Assembly (NCBI GenBank): GCA_014055525.1
Contig: WIAH01000013.1
Location: forward strand, 42,408 to 106,407
Source of the DNA: Nitrospira sp. CR1.3
Lineage (GTDB): Bacteria; Nitrospirota; Nitrospiria; Nitrospirales; Nitrospiraceae
Reading direction: 5' to 3'
DNA length: 64,000 nt
Shown here: piece after piece, positions 36,068 through 44,222 of the stretch
How the letters are laid out: each line of letters starts with the position of its first letter
Numbering within the stretch: the first letter of the stretch is position 1
Translations under genes and position numbers: made by a program
Notes under the pieces: model-generated
Databases searched by the model: none
What the model was told of the DNA's origin: nothing
The model's input: the letters and a program-made list of their open reading frames with translations, nothing else

Positions 36068-37795
36068 TCATACGTGTTGCCCGTCTCGCTTTTCCCGCTC
36101 GTCGCGCCCTTTCTCGCCCTTCACTGCGTCCTTCAGGATCCACTCAACCGCTTCGGTCATCGACTTCGCAATCAGATCCGGGATCGCCTGCTCTCCACGA
36201 AGCGTTTCCCCGGCCTGTCCATCGACCGGCCTGGCCGTGATCAGTATCGCCTTCGCCCCCACGGTCCTTGCCAGCTGAATGTCGCGGAGATGATCACCAA
36301 TGAGGTACGACCGGCCCAGGTCGAGCTGCAGCTCAACCACGGCTCGATCCACCATCCCCCTGTCGGGCTTGCGGCAATGGCAGCCGTCGTCCGGATGGTG
36401 CGGGCAAAAGTAGATCGCGTCGAGAGCCGCATCAGCTTGCTCCAACAGGCCTTGTAACCGGGCATGCACCGCTTCGAGATCCTTGAGCGTAAAGAATCCC
36501 CGCCCGATCCCCGATTGATTCGTAACGACAACCAGCCGCGCACCCGACGTTTTCAACCGGGCCAGACCTGTCGCCACGCCCGGCAAGAGCTTGAGGTCTG
36601 CCGCCGATTTGAGATAGCCGAGATCTTCGTTCAATGTTCCGTCGCGGTCCAAGAAGATGGTGTAGCCGTTCAACACAGTTGGAATGTTGGAATGTTCAGA
36701 AGTTTTCAGTGGGACTCGGGCAGTTTCCTGACTTTCCAACTTTTCCACTTTCAAAACATTGAGAACGCTTTCATAGACCTGATCGACGGAGACACCGGTC
36801 ATGCAGCGATGGTCGATCGGACATTCGCGCAAGAGACAGGGGGTGCAATCGACCGGATGCCGGACGATCGAATGGCCGGTCCCGTATGGCGAGGTGGTTC
36901 GCCAATCTGTCGGCCCGAAGATTGCTACGACCGGCACCCGAAACGCCGAGGCGATATGCATGGGGCCTGTGTCATTCGTGATCAGAACGGCGCAGCGCTT
37001 GACGGCAGCCATCAGTTCGCGGATCGTCGTTGCGCCGGACAGGACCGCCGACCGAGCCGTCAGGCCGGTGGCAATGTCCCGGCCCAACCGCTCTTCTCCT
37101 CTGGCTCCGAGAACGACGACCTTGGTCGAGCGACCATGAGAATCCTGCATCGTCCGACAGAGACGATCAGCTGTTTGGGCAAACCGGTCAGGCAACCAGC
37201 GTTTCGCCGCTCCGTAGGTTGAGCCGGGGTTAATGCCGATCACGAGATCGGATTCTTCGATGCCGGATTGGGCCAGCCGCTTTGCCATCGACTGTTCTTC
37301 CTCGAGTGAGAGAGAGAGTTCCGGCTGAGACGGATCGCCGGTCAGCCCGAGCGGCTTGAGAAGGTTCCAATAATAGTGAACCTGGTGAACCAGCGTATCA
37401 CGACCAGGCGGAGCGACCGGCTCCGACAGGAACAGACTCCGGCCGTCCGTGGCGTACCCGTACCGCCGGGGAATCCCGGCAAGGTAGGCGAGCAAGGCGG
37501 CCTCAAACGCATTCTGAAAGAGCAGGGCCATGTCGAACTGTTCCCGCCGTAGCTCACCGGCCAAGCTCCATTTCCCTGTCAGCCCTGCGTGACGCCCCCG
37601 ATCATCGTAGATCATGAGGCGATCGACCGTTGGGTGAGTCTTGAACAGTTCTGCGACAGCCGGCTTAACCAGCAGAGAGAGGTTCGCGTGAGGCCAGAGC
37701 CGTTTCAGCCCCCGCAACGCCGGCTCACACATGACGGCATCGCCGAGCCAATTCGGTCCCCGTACCAGGAGACTGTTGATGGTTCCGCTAGGCAC
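36068..37795 (-). CDS. Fused heptosyltransferase II (WaaF-like) and heptose-bisphosphate phosphatase (GmhB-like)
   Basis: The protein is 575 residues from GTG 37795, which has GGAGGT upstream; the longer frame from 37900 overlaps lpxK heavily. Residues about 1-345 are GT9 (LLVRGPNWLGDAVMCEPAL, then ITNDTGPMHIASAF). Residues about 380-560 are a HAD phosphatase with FLDRDGTLNEDLGYL, VVTNQSGIG, and CPHHPDDGCHCRKPDRGM with zinc ligands, as in GmhB. The linker contains the GTTGGAA-type element at 36676-36762. One protein would both dephosphorylate the heptose precursor and transfer heptose. In most bacteria these are separate genes. Confidence 0.86.
   Translation of the reverse strand: MPSGTINSLLVRGPNWLGDAVMCEPALRGLKRLWPHANLSLLVKPAVAELFKTHPTVDRLMIYDDRGRHAGLTGKWSLAGELRREQFDMALLFQNAFEAALLAYLAGIPRRYGYATDGRSLFLSEPVAPPGRDTLVHQVHYYWNLLKPLGLTGDPSQPELSLSLEEEQSMAKRLAQSGIEESDLVIGINPGSTYGAAKRWLPDRFAQTADRLCRTMQDSHGRSTKVVVLGARGEERLGRDIATGLTARSAVLSGATTIRELMAAVKRCAVLITNDTGPMHIASAFRVPVVAIFGPTDWRTTSPYGTGHSIVRHPVDCTPCLLRECPIDHRCMTGVSVDQVYESVLNVLKVEKLESQETARVPLKTSEHSNIPTVLNGYTIFLDRDGTLNEDLGYLKSAADLKLLPGVATGLARLKTSGARLVVVTNQSGIGRGFFTLKDLEAVHARLQGLLEQADAALDAIYFCPHHPDDGCHCRKPDRGMVDRAVVELQLDLGRSYLIGDHLRDIQLARTVGAKAILITARPVDGQAGETLRGEQAIPDLIAKSMTEAVEWILKDAVKGEKGRDEREKRDGQHV
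36676..36762. repeat. Inverted GTTGGAA-type short-repeat element inside a coding linker
   Basis: The left arm contains CAGTTGGAATGTTGGAATGT and the right arm contains GACTTTCCAACTTTTCCAC; GTTGGAA and TTCCAAC are complementary. On the minus strand it encodes the low-complexity linker between the heptosyltransferase and the GmhB domain of the fused gene (about VEKLESQETARVPLKTSE). The build is like the TTTGGTT hairpins, with a different unit. Confidence 0.6.
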
Positions 37796-38870
37796 AGACC
37801 TCCATCGGAGTTCTGCCCGCAGGTTGCAAGATCTCTTGCCGCAACTGTTGCTCCCCTGCGATGATTTCCGTCGCCAGACGCACGGCCCACCACTCGCCAT
37901 CGGCAGGAGTCAGCAGTGGAGCCAGTTTGCCCGCGTCCTTTTCGGTGGTGACAATCAGCTCCGCCTTTGCCGCCGCCGCTCTGATGCGAAGCTCCTCCAC
38001 ATCCTCCTTTGTATAGCGGTGGTGATCCGGGTACATCATCTCATCGAGGATTCTCAATCCCAGAGATTCCGCCGTCGCCCGGAACGACGCCGTATGGGCG
38101 ATTCCACTGCACAACAGAACCGTTTTCCCCGGGCACCATTGAGGAGGATGTCGAACCGTCGTGGTGACGGAGACCAATCCCTCAGCTTGAAACACCGCTT
38201 GCGCCACGGCAGGCGATTTCAAGCCCGCCTCTCGAAGCCGGCTCACCACCTGATCAACCTGGCGTGGGACGCCGGCTCTGGTCACGACGACCATAGAGGC
38301 CCGCGCCGCCGCGCCGATCGGCTCGCGCAGCCGGCCGGCGGGAAATACGGCATTCAGCCCGTTCAGATCCGTCGCATCCACCAACAAGAGATCGGCGTCA
38401 CGGCATAGCGCGAGGTGTTGAAAGCCGTCATCGAGAAGGATGCAATCGACCTGGAACCGGTTCAGCAGCCAACAACCGAGTTCATAGCGGTTCGCCCCGA
38501 CGGCCACAATCGCTTGCGGACAACGACAGGCGATTAAGTAGGGTTCATCGCCTGCTTCCGCCGCCCCCGCAAGCAGCCTAGTGCCGTCCGAAACCAAGAA
38601 CATCGACTCTCGACCGACTCGCCGGTACCCCCGGCTCAAAATCGCAACACGCTTTCCCTCCGCCAACAACCACTCGGCAAGCTTGATGACGACCGGCGTC
38701 TTTCCTGTGCCACCGACCGTCAGATTGCCGATACTGATCACCGGAACGGGAAGTTTGCGTTGAGCCAACCAACCCCATCGATAGAATGAGGCGCGCAGGC
38801 GGCCGGCCGCGCCATACAGAAGGCCCGCCCAGAGCAGCCACCATCGAACCTCTGACCCTGGTGTGAACAC
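37788..38870 (-). CDS. lpxK: Tetraacyldisaccharide 4'-kinase
   Basis: The protein is 360 residues from GTG 38870; the longer frame from 39275 lies inside waaA. VISIGNLTVGGTGKTPVVIKLA near 50-70 is the LpxK Walker A region. RGYRRVGRES follows, and LLDDGFQHLALCRDADLLLVDA near 165 supplies the DDGFQH catalytic residues. LpxK phosphorylates the 4' position of the lipid A disaccharide at the inner membrane. It overlaps the downstream heptosyltransferase by 8 bases and lies 7 bases after waaA. Confidence 0.92.
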   Translation of the reverse strand: MFTPGSEVRWWLLWAGLLYGAAGRLRASFYRWGWLAQRKLPVPVISIGNLTVGGTGKTPVVIKLAEWLLAEGKRVAILSRGYRRVGRESMFLVSDGTRLLAGAAEAGDEPYLIACRCPQAIVAVGANRYELGCWLLNRFQVDCILLDDGFQHLALCRDADLLLVDATDLNGLNAVFPAGRLREPIGAAARASMVVVTRAGVPRQVDQVVSRLREAGLKSPAVAQAVFQAEGLVSVTTTVRHPPQWCPGKTVLLCSGIAHTASFRATAESLGLRILDEMMYPDHHRYTKEDVEELRIRAAAAKAELIVTTEKDAGKLAPLLTPADGEWWAVRLATEIIAGEQQLRQEILQPAGRTPMEVCA

Positions 38871-38877
38871 GGCCTTG

Positions 38878-40296
38878 TTATCGTCCAGCCATGAGGGGAA
38901 TCGGATTGCGCGACAGCGATGATGTCTTGCGCGAATCGCTTGAAGCAAGCAGGCTGTCGACTGCCTCAACGGTGGCGCGCAACGCGCCCTGATTTTGTTC
39001 GACGACTGAGCGAGCGGCCCCGCCGATGAGAGCGCATTCTTCCGGATGATCGAAGAGGTGAACGATCTGTCTCGTGAGGCCCTCCTGGGTGACTTGAAGA
39101 CCTCCGCCTGCTTGGAGCAACAAGTCGGCAATCTCCGCGCAATGGTCCGTGTAAGGGCCGAACAAGACTGGTTTCCCCCACAGCGCCGGCTCAAGTAAAT
39201 TGTGCCCTCCAACCGGGACCAGCGTGCCTCCGACGAATGCGACCACTGCCTCCCGATAGAGAGTAGCCAGTTCACCGCGCGAATCGAGGAGGAGGACGCG
39301 AGGACCCAACTCGCTGGAACCCTGGCCCTGGCCGATCAGGCTCCGCCGCCGGACCGGCAAACCCCGGGCGCGGACCATGGCTTCCACTTGATCCGCCCGT
39401 TCAATGTGTCGCGGGGCCAGAATCAACCGCGCCGCCGGATGGCGCTGGACGAGCATCCGATAACAATCCACCAGAACTTCTTCTTCGCCCTGATGAGTGC
39501 TTCCGGCGACGATGAGTCGATCACCCTCCTGCAATCCCAAGCCGGCTTTGATCGAACGACTATCCGTCGAGTCAGGAACCGGCTGGTCGAACTTGATGTT
39601 GCCGGTCCGCCGCACCAGCCGGGCATCGGCTCCAAGCGCGACGATTCGTTCGACATCCCGGTCCGACTGCATCAAGCACAGGCTGAGCGACTGTACCATC
39701 GTCCGGTAGAACGATCGGACGATTCCCCATTGTTGGCGGGCGAACGAACGGGTCGAGAGCCGTCCGTTGACCAGCACGGTCGGCACGCCGGACCGACGGA
39801 GTTGACGCAAGAGGTTGGGCCAGAGTTCCGTTTCCACGAATACATAGAGCACCGGATTGAGCCGCGCGATCATGCGCGAGACGACCATGGGAAAATCGAG
39901 CGGAGCATAGCAATGCTCGGCGACGCCGGCCAGCCGCTGTTCCACCGCCTCCCGGCCGGTTTCCGTGACGGTCGACACCACGAACCGATGGCCCGGATGC
40001 CGTCGATGTAGCTCTTTGACCAAAGGGGCAACGGCGACGACTTCGCCAAGCGACACTGCATGGACCCAGATAACTGGTTTGTTTGGTTCATCTGGTTGGT
40101 TTGGTTTGTTTGGTTGATTTGGTTCGTTTGGTTTGTCTGGTGCTTTCGAACGAAACAAACTAAACAAACCAAATGAACCCTCACTCAACCCTAGTCGTTG
40201 CGGCAGCCCGCGCCGGCAGCGCTGTTTGGCCAATAGGATCAGGATGACGACGGGCGAGGCGATCAGCAGCAGAGCGTTATAGACGAGATACCACAT
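38878..40296 (-). CDS. waaA: 3-deoxy-D-manno-octulosonic acid (Kdo) transferase with in-frame repeat insertion
   Basis: The protein is 472 residues from ATG 40296. An N-terminal membrane anchor (YNALLLIASPVVILILLA) is followed by VIWVHAVSLGEVVAVAPLV, then YAPLDFPMVVSRMI and VEAGST-like VAGSTHQGEEE, standard for WaaA/KdtA. The usual short linker before VIWVHAVS is replaced by about 35 residues made from the hairpin at 40074-40179, giving a run of (K/E/Q)-P-N tripeptides. The rest of the enzyme appears intact, so it is probably functional. It transfers Kdo to lipid IVA. Confidence 0.9.
   Translation of the reverse strand: MWYLVYNALLLIASPVVILILLAKQRCRRGLPQRLGLSEGSFGLFSLFRSKAPDKPNEPNQPNKPNQPDEPNKPVIWVHAVSLGEVVAVAPLVKELHRRHPGHRFVVSTVTETGREAVEQRLAGVAEHCYAPLDFPMVVSRMIARLNPVLYVFVETELWPNLLRQLRRSGVPTVLVNGRLSTRSFARQQWGIVRSFYRTMVQSLSLCLMQSDRDVERIVALGADARLVRRTGNIKFDQPVPDSTDSRSIKAGLGLQEGDRLIVAGSTHQGEEEVLVDCYRMLVQRHPAARLILAPRHIERADQVEAMVRARGLPVRRRSLIGQGQGSSELGPRVLLLDSRGELATLYREAVVAFVGGTLVPVGGHNLLEPALWGKPVLFGPYTDHCAEIADLLLQAGGGLQVTQEGLTRQIVHLFDHPEECALIGGAARSVVEQNQGALRATVEAVDSLLASSDSRKTSSLSRNPIPLMAGR
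40074..40179. repeat. Hairpin of NAACCAAAY 9-bp units inserted in waaA
   Basis: On the minus strand the right part has seven consecutive 9-base units of form NAACCAAAY (variants such as CAACCAGAT), encoding K/E/Q-P-N repeats. The opposite arm, read as GGTTCATTTGGTTTGTTTAG, is in another frame and encodes GSFGLFSLF. The arms are largely complementary around TCGAAAGC. The length keeps waaA in frame. It belongs to the same family as 23638-23734 and 33112-33212. Confidence 0.85.
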
Positions 40297-40391
40297 GTCG
40301 TTCACGATTACGCGGGACAAGCGAGAGATGCGCTAGTCGCGCCCTTCGCGCACTGCACCCATCGCTTCGTCGGCCTGCGCCGTGAGCCGGT

Positions 40392-41042
40392 TCAACGCGG
40401 TTTCCAGCTCCACTCGCTTGGCTTCGAGCTGTTGCTCATTCGATTCCCGGGGAACCCAGAGCGGCGGACCCCAGAGGAAGAGGCCTCGCGACCAGGGATA
40501 CGGGACCATGAACCGATCCCAACTCGCGAAAAGTTTTTTTTTGAGCAGCCGAAAGTCAGGGGAACAATCGGAAGGCCGGAGGCGCGCGCAAGTTGAATGA
40601 CGCCGATCTTGGCCACCTGGGATGGGCCTTTCGGTCCGTCCGGCGTCACGACGAGATCCACCCCGGAGCGACCCAATCGAATCAGTTCGCGCAAAGCCTC
40701 GACTCCGCCTCTGGTGCTCGATCCTCTGACCGCATGAAAACCGAATCGCTCGATGATGCGCGCGATGATCTCTCCGTCCTGATGTTGACTGATCAGGATA
40801 TGCGCCTCAGCGCCCCGATACGCAAACGGCATCATGAGCTGACGGGCATGCCAAAATGCAAAGATGAACCTGGTGCCTTCACGATGCAGCCGATCGACCT
40901 CCTCTTGACCTTTGGTTTCAATGCGCATGGATCGCCCAAGGCCTCTGATCGCTGAGGCTCCGATCGGAGGGAAGACCGATAACTTGAGCCACCGTTCGAG
41001 ACGTTTGGACAGCGTTGTCCGGCTTGCTCCTATTTCACTCAC
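40392..41042 (-). CDS. Lysophospholipid acyltransferase-like protein (DUF374), frameshifted at an A9 run
   Basis: The frame from GTG 41042 reads FIFAFWHARQLMMPF, then SQHQDGEIIARIIERFGFHAVRGSS and VTPDGPKGPSQVAKIG, the DUF374/LPLAT-like signature. DUF374 proteins resemble lipid A acyltransferases. After VPLTFGCSKKN the frame enters an unrelated tail and ends at 40392. In the frame shifted at the nine A bases (plus strand 40534-40542), it continues LFASWDRFMVPYPWSRGLF and then WGPPLWVPRE to a TAG at 40333, the expected family ending. So it is either a recent frameshift, a slippage-decoded gene, or an assembly error. Confidence 0.75.
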   Translation of the reverse strand: MSEIGASRTTLSKRLERWLKLSVFPPIGASAIRGLGRSMRIETKGQEEVDRLHREGTRFIFAFWHARQLMMPFAYRGAEAHILISQHQDGEIIARIIERFGFHAVRGSSTRGGVEALRELIRLGRSGVDLVVTPDGPKGPSQVAKIGVIQLARASGLPIVPLTFGCSKKNFSRVGIGSWSRIPGREASSSGVRRSGFPGNRMSNSSKPSEWSWKPR

Positions 41043-41063
41043 CGTTCATCACCCATCACAAAG

Positions 41064-41235
41064 GCAGGATGTTCAAAATGGCCGTTCAGCAAGGCCGCAG
41101 CAAGCGAACGGTCGAGGCGTACTGTTCTCGAGTACGTCGAGACCTTGAGCGATGCGAGAACGCAGCCTGGTGAAAAGCGCGCCTCGGCGCGCTCGGGCTG
41201 GGCGGGTGAGAAAAGTGACATTTTCAACATCCTGC
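41064..41235. repeat. Dispersed element with terminal inverted repeats (copy 1, 172 bp)
   Basis: The ends GCAGGATGTTCAAAAT and ATTTTCAACATCCTGC are inverted copies with one mismatch over 16 bases. Internally it shares GGCCGCAGCAAGCGAA, CGAGGCGTACT and GAGCGATGCGAGAACGC with the copy at 48495-48620. It has no coding capacity of its own. Its last base is the first base (CTA on plus) of the stop codon of the MsbA-like gene. It fills the gap between that gene and the DUF374 gene and may serve as terminator or mobile MITE-like repeat. Confidence 0.85.
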
Positions 41236-42971
41236 TACACGTCCTGGAACTGCATCGCATGCAGCCGCTTGTAGTGGCCTCCATTGCGGAGCAACTCTTC
41301 GTGCGTCCCGACCTCGACGATCCTCCCCCGATCGAGCACGATGATGCGGTCCGCCCGCTGAATGGTGGACAGTCGATGGGCGATCACGACCGTCGTGCGA
41401 TTCTGCATCAGGTTCCCGAGCGCAAGCTGCACGACACGCTCCGATTCCGTATCGAGCGCCGACGTCGCCTCGTCCAGAATGAGGAGAGGCGGATCGCGGA
41501 GAATAGCTCTGGCGATGGCCAATCGCTGCCGCTCCCCGCCCGACAGCTTCACGCCCCTTTCTCCGACCACCGTCCTGTAGCCCTGTGGGAGGCGGTCGAT
41601 GAAGTCGTGCGCGTAGGCTTGCTTGGCTGCCTGTATGATCTGCTCATCGCCGGCATCCTGCCGGCCGAAGGCGATGTTGTTCCGGATGGAATCGTCGAAT
41701 AAGACAACCTCTTGGGACACGATGCCGATCTGCGCGCGAAGCGAGGCCAGCGTATACGATTGAATGTCGATGCCGTCGATGAGAAGGCGGCCGGCCGTCG
41801 GCTCGTAAAAACGCGGCAGCAGATTCACGAGCGTTGTTTTCCCGCTTCCGCTGCTGCCGACGACGGCGACCATTTCGCCGGCCCGGATCGATAAATCGAT
41901 GTCCGTCAACGCCGGCAGGCTCTGTCCCTCGTAATGAAACGTCACGTCCTGAAACGCGACCGATCGCGCGATCGGAGGCAACACCAAATGTCCCCGTTCT
42001 TCCTCCTGCTCGGTCTTGAGGTCGATGACGCTGAAGACCCGTTCGGCCGCGGCAAGCGCCTGCTGAACCGTATTGTTGGAACCGGACAATTTTCGAATCG
42101 GCGTGTAGGCCATGAACATCGCCGTCAGGAACGAGAAAAAGGCTCCCGGGGTCATGGTCCCGTTAATGACGAGATAGCCTCCGTACCAGATAATCGCCGC
42201 CACCCCGACCACGCCGATCACTTCCATGTGCGAGGAGCCGAGGGACGACACCTGGATGGCCTTCATGGTGGTATTGAGGAAGGCTTTATTGCTTTCCTTG
42301 AATCGCTGAGCCTCCGCCTCCTCTCGCCCATAGGCCTTCACCATGCGGATACCGGACAGCGTCTCCTGCAGGGTCGAAGCCATATCGCCCATGCGCTCCT
42401 GTCCGCTCGCCGCCAGCGAGCGCAGTCGCTTTCCCATCCGCACCATCGTCACGACGGCGAGCGGAATGATGACGATCGACAATCCCGCCAGCTGCCAGTT
42501 CTGATAGAAAATCACGCCCAGCATCGCAAGGAAGGTGAGCCCCTGCTGGAAAATATCCTTCAGAACCCCGGCCACGGCGTTTGCCATCAACGTCACATCG
42601 TTGACGACTCTGGAAACCAGCCGACCTGAGGTATTCGCATCGTGATAGCCGACCGGCAAGCGGATCATCTTTCCGAACAGCTCCTGCCGGATATCGGTGA
42701 TCACCTGGTTCCCGACGTAGTTCATGAGATAGTTCTGGCCGTAGTTGAAGGCGCTCTTCAGCACGGAAACGACGAACAGGGCGAGGGGAAGCACGAGCAG
42801 GAGCGATTCGTTCCTGTTGATGAAAATTTCATCGAGAACCGGTTTGACCAGCCAGGCGTAGGCCCCTGAAAAAACCGCCACCAGCGCGGAGCAGACGAAG
42901 GCCGCGGTCAGCCGGAGCTTATACGGCCTGAGATACCGGACCAACCGCATGAATCGATCTACGCCCGACAT
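41235..42971 (-). CDS. MsbA-like lipid ABC transporter (permease-ATPase)
   Basis: The protein is 578 residues from ATG 42971; the longer frame from 43202 runs into lpxB. It has the six-helix exporter domain (YLRPYKLRLTAAFVCSALVA onward) and an ATPase with Walker A GSSGSGKTTL, signature LSGGERQRLAIARA, Walker B LLILDEATSALD and H-loop VVIAHRLST. Its place next to lpxB, lpxK and waaA makes it the likely exporter of the lipid A core. The start overlaps the lpxB 3' end by 13 bases. Confidence 0.9.
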   Translation of the reverse strand: MSGVDRFMRLVRYLRPYKLRLTAAFVCSALVAVFSGAYAWLVKPVLDEIFINRNESLLLVLPLALFVVSVLKSAFNYGQNYLMNYVGNQVITDIRQELFGKMIRLPVGYHDANTSGRLVSRVVNDVTLMANAVAGVLKDIFQQGLTFLAMLGVIFYQNWQLAGLSIVIIPLAVVTMVRMGKRLRSLAASGQERMGDMASTLQETLSGIRMVKAYGREEAEAQRFKESNKAFLNTTMKAIQVSSLGSSHMEVIGVVGVAAIIWYGGYLVINGTMTPGAFFSFLTAMFMAYTPIRKLSGSNNTVQQALAAAERVFSVIDLKTEQEEERGHLVLPPIARSVAFQDVTFHYEGQSLPALTDIDLSIRAGEMVAVVGSSGSGKTTLVNLLPRFYEPTAGRLLIDGIDIQSYTLASLRAQIGIVSQEVVLFDDSIRNNIAFGRQDAGDEQIIQAAKQAYAHDFIDRLPQGYRTVVGERGVKLSGGERQRLAIARAILRDPPLLILDEATSALDTESERVVQLALGNLMQNRTTVVIAHRLSTIQRADRIIVLDRGRIVEVGTHEELLRNGGHYKRLHAMQFQDV

Positions 42972-44089
42972 TCTTCCAACACCACTGTGGCTGCGCGCCG
43001 GGATGCTCCTGGCTCGCCCAATGCTCGTCGCACCTGCCGCAGATTGTCTTTCATTTCTCTGTATGCGTTTTGATCGCTCAGTAGACGGGAGACTTCCCGG
43101 CTCAACCGCTCGGCCGTCGCCTCGTCCTGAATAATTTCCGGAACGACCGAGCGCCCCGCTACGAGATTGACCAGTCCGATCCACTTCACCCTGATCAGCC
43201 ACCGGGCCAACCGATAGGTCACCGGAGTCGTCTTGTACAGCAGGACCATCGGAGTACCCACGACCGCCGCCTGTAACGTCGCGGTACCGGAAGCGATCAG
43301 CAGGACATCCGAGGCCGCCATGACCTCGCTGGCTTGCTCCCGGACGACCTTGACCGGGACCGGGCTCCCGCGCAACAGGGTCTGGATCAGATTATCGTCA
43401 ATCGACGAGGCCTGTGCCAGAATAAATTGCGTCTTCTGGTTGCCGGCCGCCAAGACCGCTGCCGTCTCCAGCAGGATGGGGAGCAAGAGGTTGAGCTCGG
43501 CGACCCGGCTTCCCGGCAACAATCCGACGACAGGCGCCGCCTCGTCCAGGCCGAACCGGCGGCGCAAGGCCGCGCGATCGTATTCAGGCGCCACGACGTC
43601 GAGTAAGGGGTGACCGACATAGGTGCACCGGACTCCTGCCCGGCGGTACAGATCCGGCTCGAAGGGGAGGATGACCACGACGTGATCGACCCGTCGTTGC
43701 ATCCACTTCATGCGACCGGGCCGCCATGCCCATACCTGAGGAGCAATATAATAGAGCACGCGTCGCCCGGAGGACTTCGCCACGCGCGCAAAGTGAAAGT
43801 TGAGGCCGGGATTGTCGATCAGCACCACGAGGTCCCAGGCTTCCGCTTTAAGCACCCGCCTGATCGCGCGAATCCGCTGAATCACCGCCCGGACGGCGGA
43901 CAGTCCGATCAACCCCATCACGTCCAATTGGGGAACACCCGGAATGAGCGCCACCCCCGCGGCCCTCATTCCGGGGCCTCCGATGCCGACCAGTTGGGCC
44001 GACGGATCCAACGAGAGAATTTCTCTGGCCAAATTGGCTCCGTGCAGATCACCGGATGCTTCGCCTGTCACGATGAGGATGCGCGGCAT
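42959..44089 (-). CDS. lpxB: Lipid-A-disaccharide synthase
   Basis: The protein is 376 residues. RILIVTGEASGDLHGANLAREI at the start, GIGGPGMRAAGV near 38 and YYIAPQVWAWRPGRM near 112 are unmistakable LpxB features. LLPGSRVAELNLLLPILLE near 193 is the UDP-binding region, and YKTTPVTYRLARWLIRVKWIGLVNLVAG follows near 280. It joins UDP-2,3-diacylglucosamine and lipid X. Upstream is a 125-base G-run repeat region, then the Gfo/Idh gene. Confidence 0.95.
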   Translation of the reverse strand: MPRILIVTGEASGDLHGANLAREILSLDPSAQLVGIGGPGMRAAGVALIPGVPQLDVMGLIGLSAVRAVIQRIRAIRRVLKAEAWDLVVLIDNPGLNFHFARVAKSSGRRVLYYIAPQVWAWRPGRMKWMQRRVDHVVVILPFEPDLYRRAGVRCTYVGHPLLDVVAPEYDRAALRRRFGLDEAAPVVGLLPGSRVAELNLLLPILLETAAVLAAGNQKTQFILAQASSIDDNLIQTLLRGSPVPVKVVREQASEVMAASDVLLIASGTATLQAAVVGTPMVLLYKTTPVTYRLARWLIRVKWIGLVNLVAGRSVVPEIIQDEATAERLSREVSRLLSDQNAYREMKDNLRQVRRALGEPGASRRAATVVLEECRA

Positions 44090-44100
44090 CTTCTTTAAAT

Positions 44101-44222
44101 GGGGTAAGGGGATAATAGGGGAGATATAAAGGGGTACGTCGATTCGGGACTTCCCTTCTCCCCCTTTACCCGACTCCCCCTTCTCATACCCCCTATTCTT
44201 CTACCCCTTGTCTGTTACCCCT
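44101..44222. repeat. G-run/C-run inverted repeat element, potential G-quadruplex
   Basis: The plus strand has four G4 runs within about 35 bases (GGGGTAAGGGGATAATAGGGG, then AAAGGGG; spaced by 3-9 bases). The second half is C-rich, with ACCCGACTCCCCC and CATACCCCC, so the minus strand also carries runs of G. The halves are roughly complementary. It occupies the whole gap between lpxB and the Gfo/Idh gene and includes that gene's stop codon. Another member of the short-unit hairpin type, with a third unit sequence. Confidence 0.65.
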
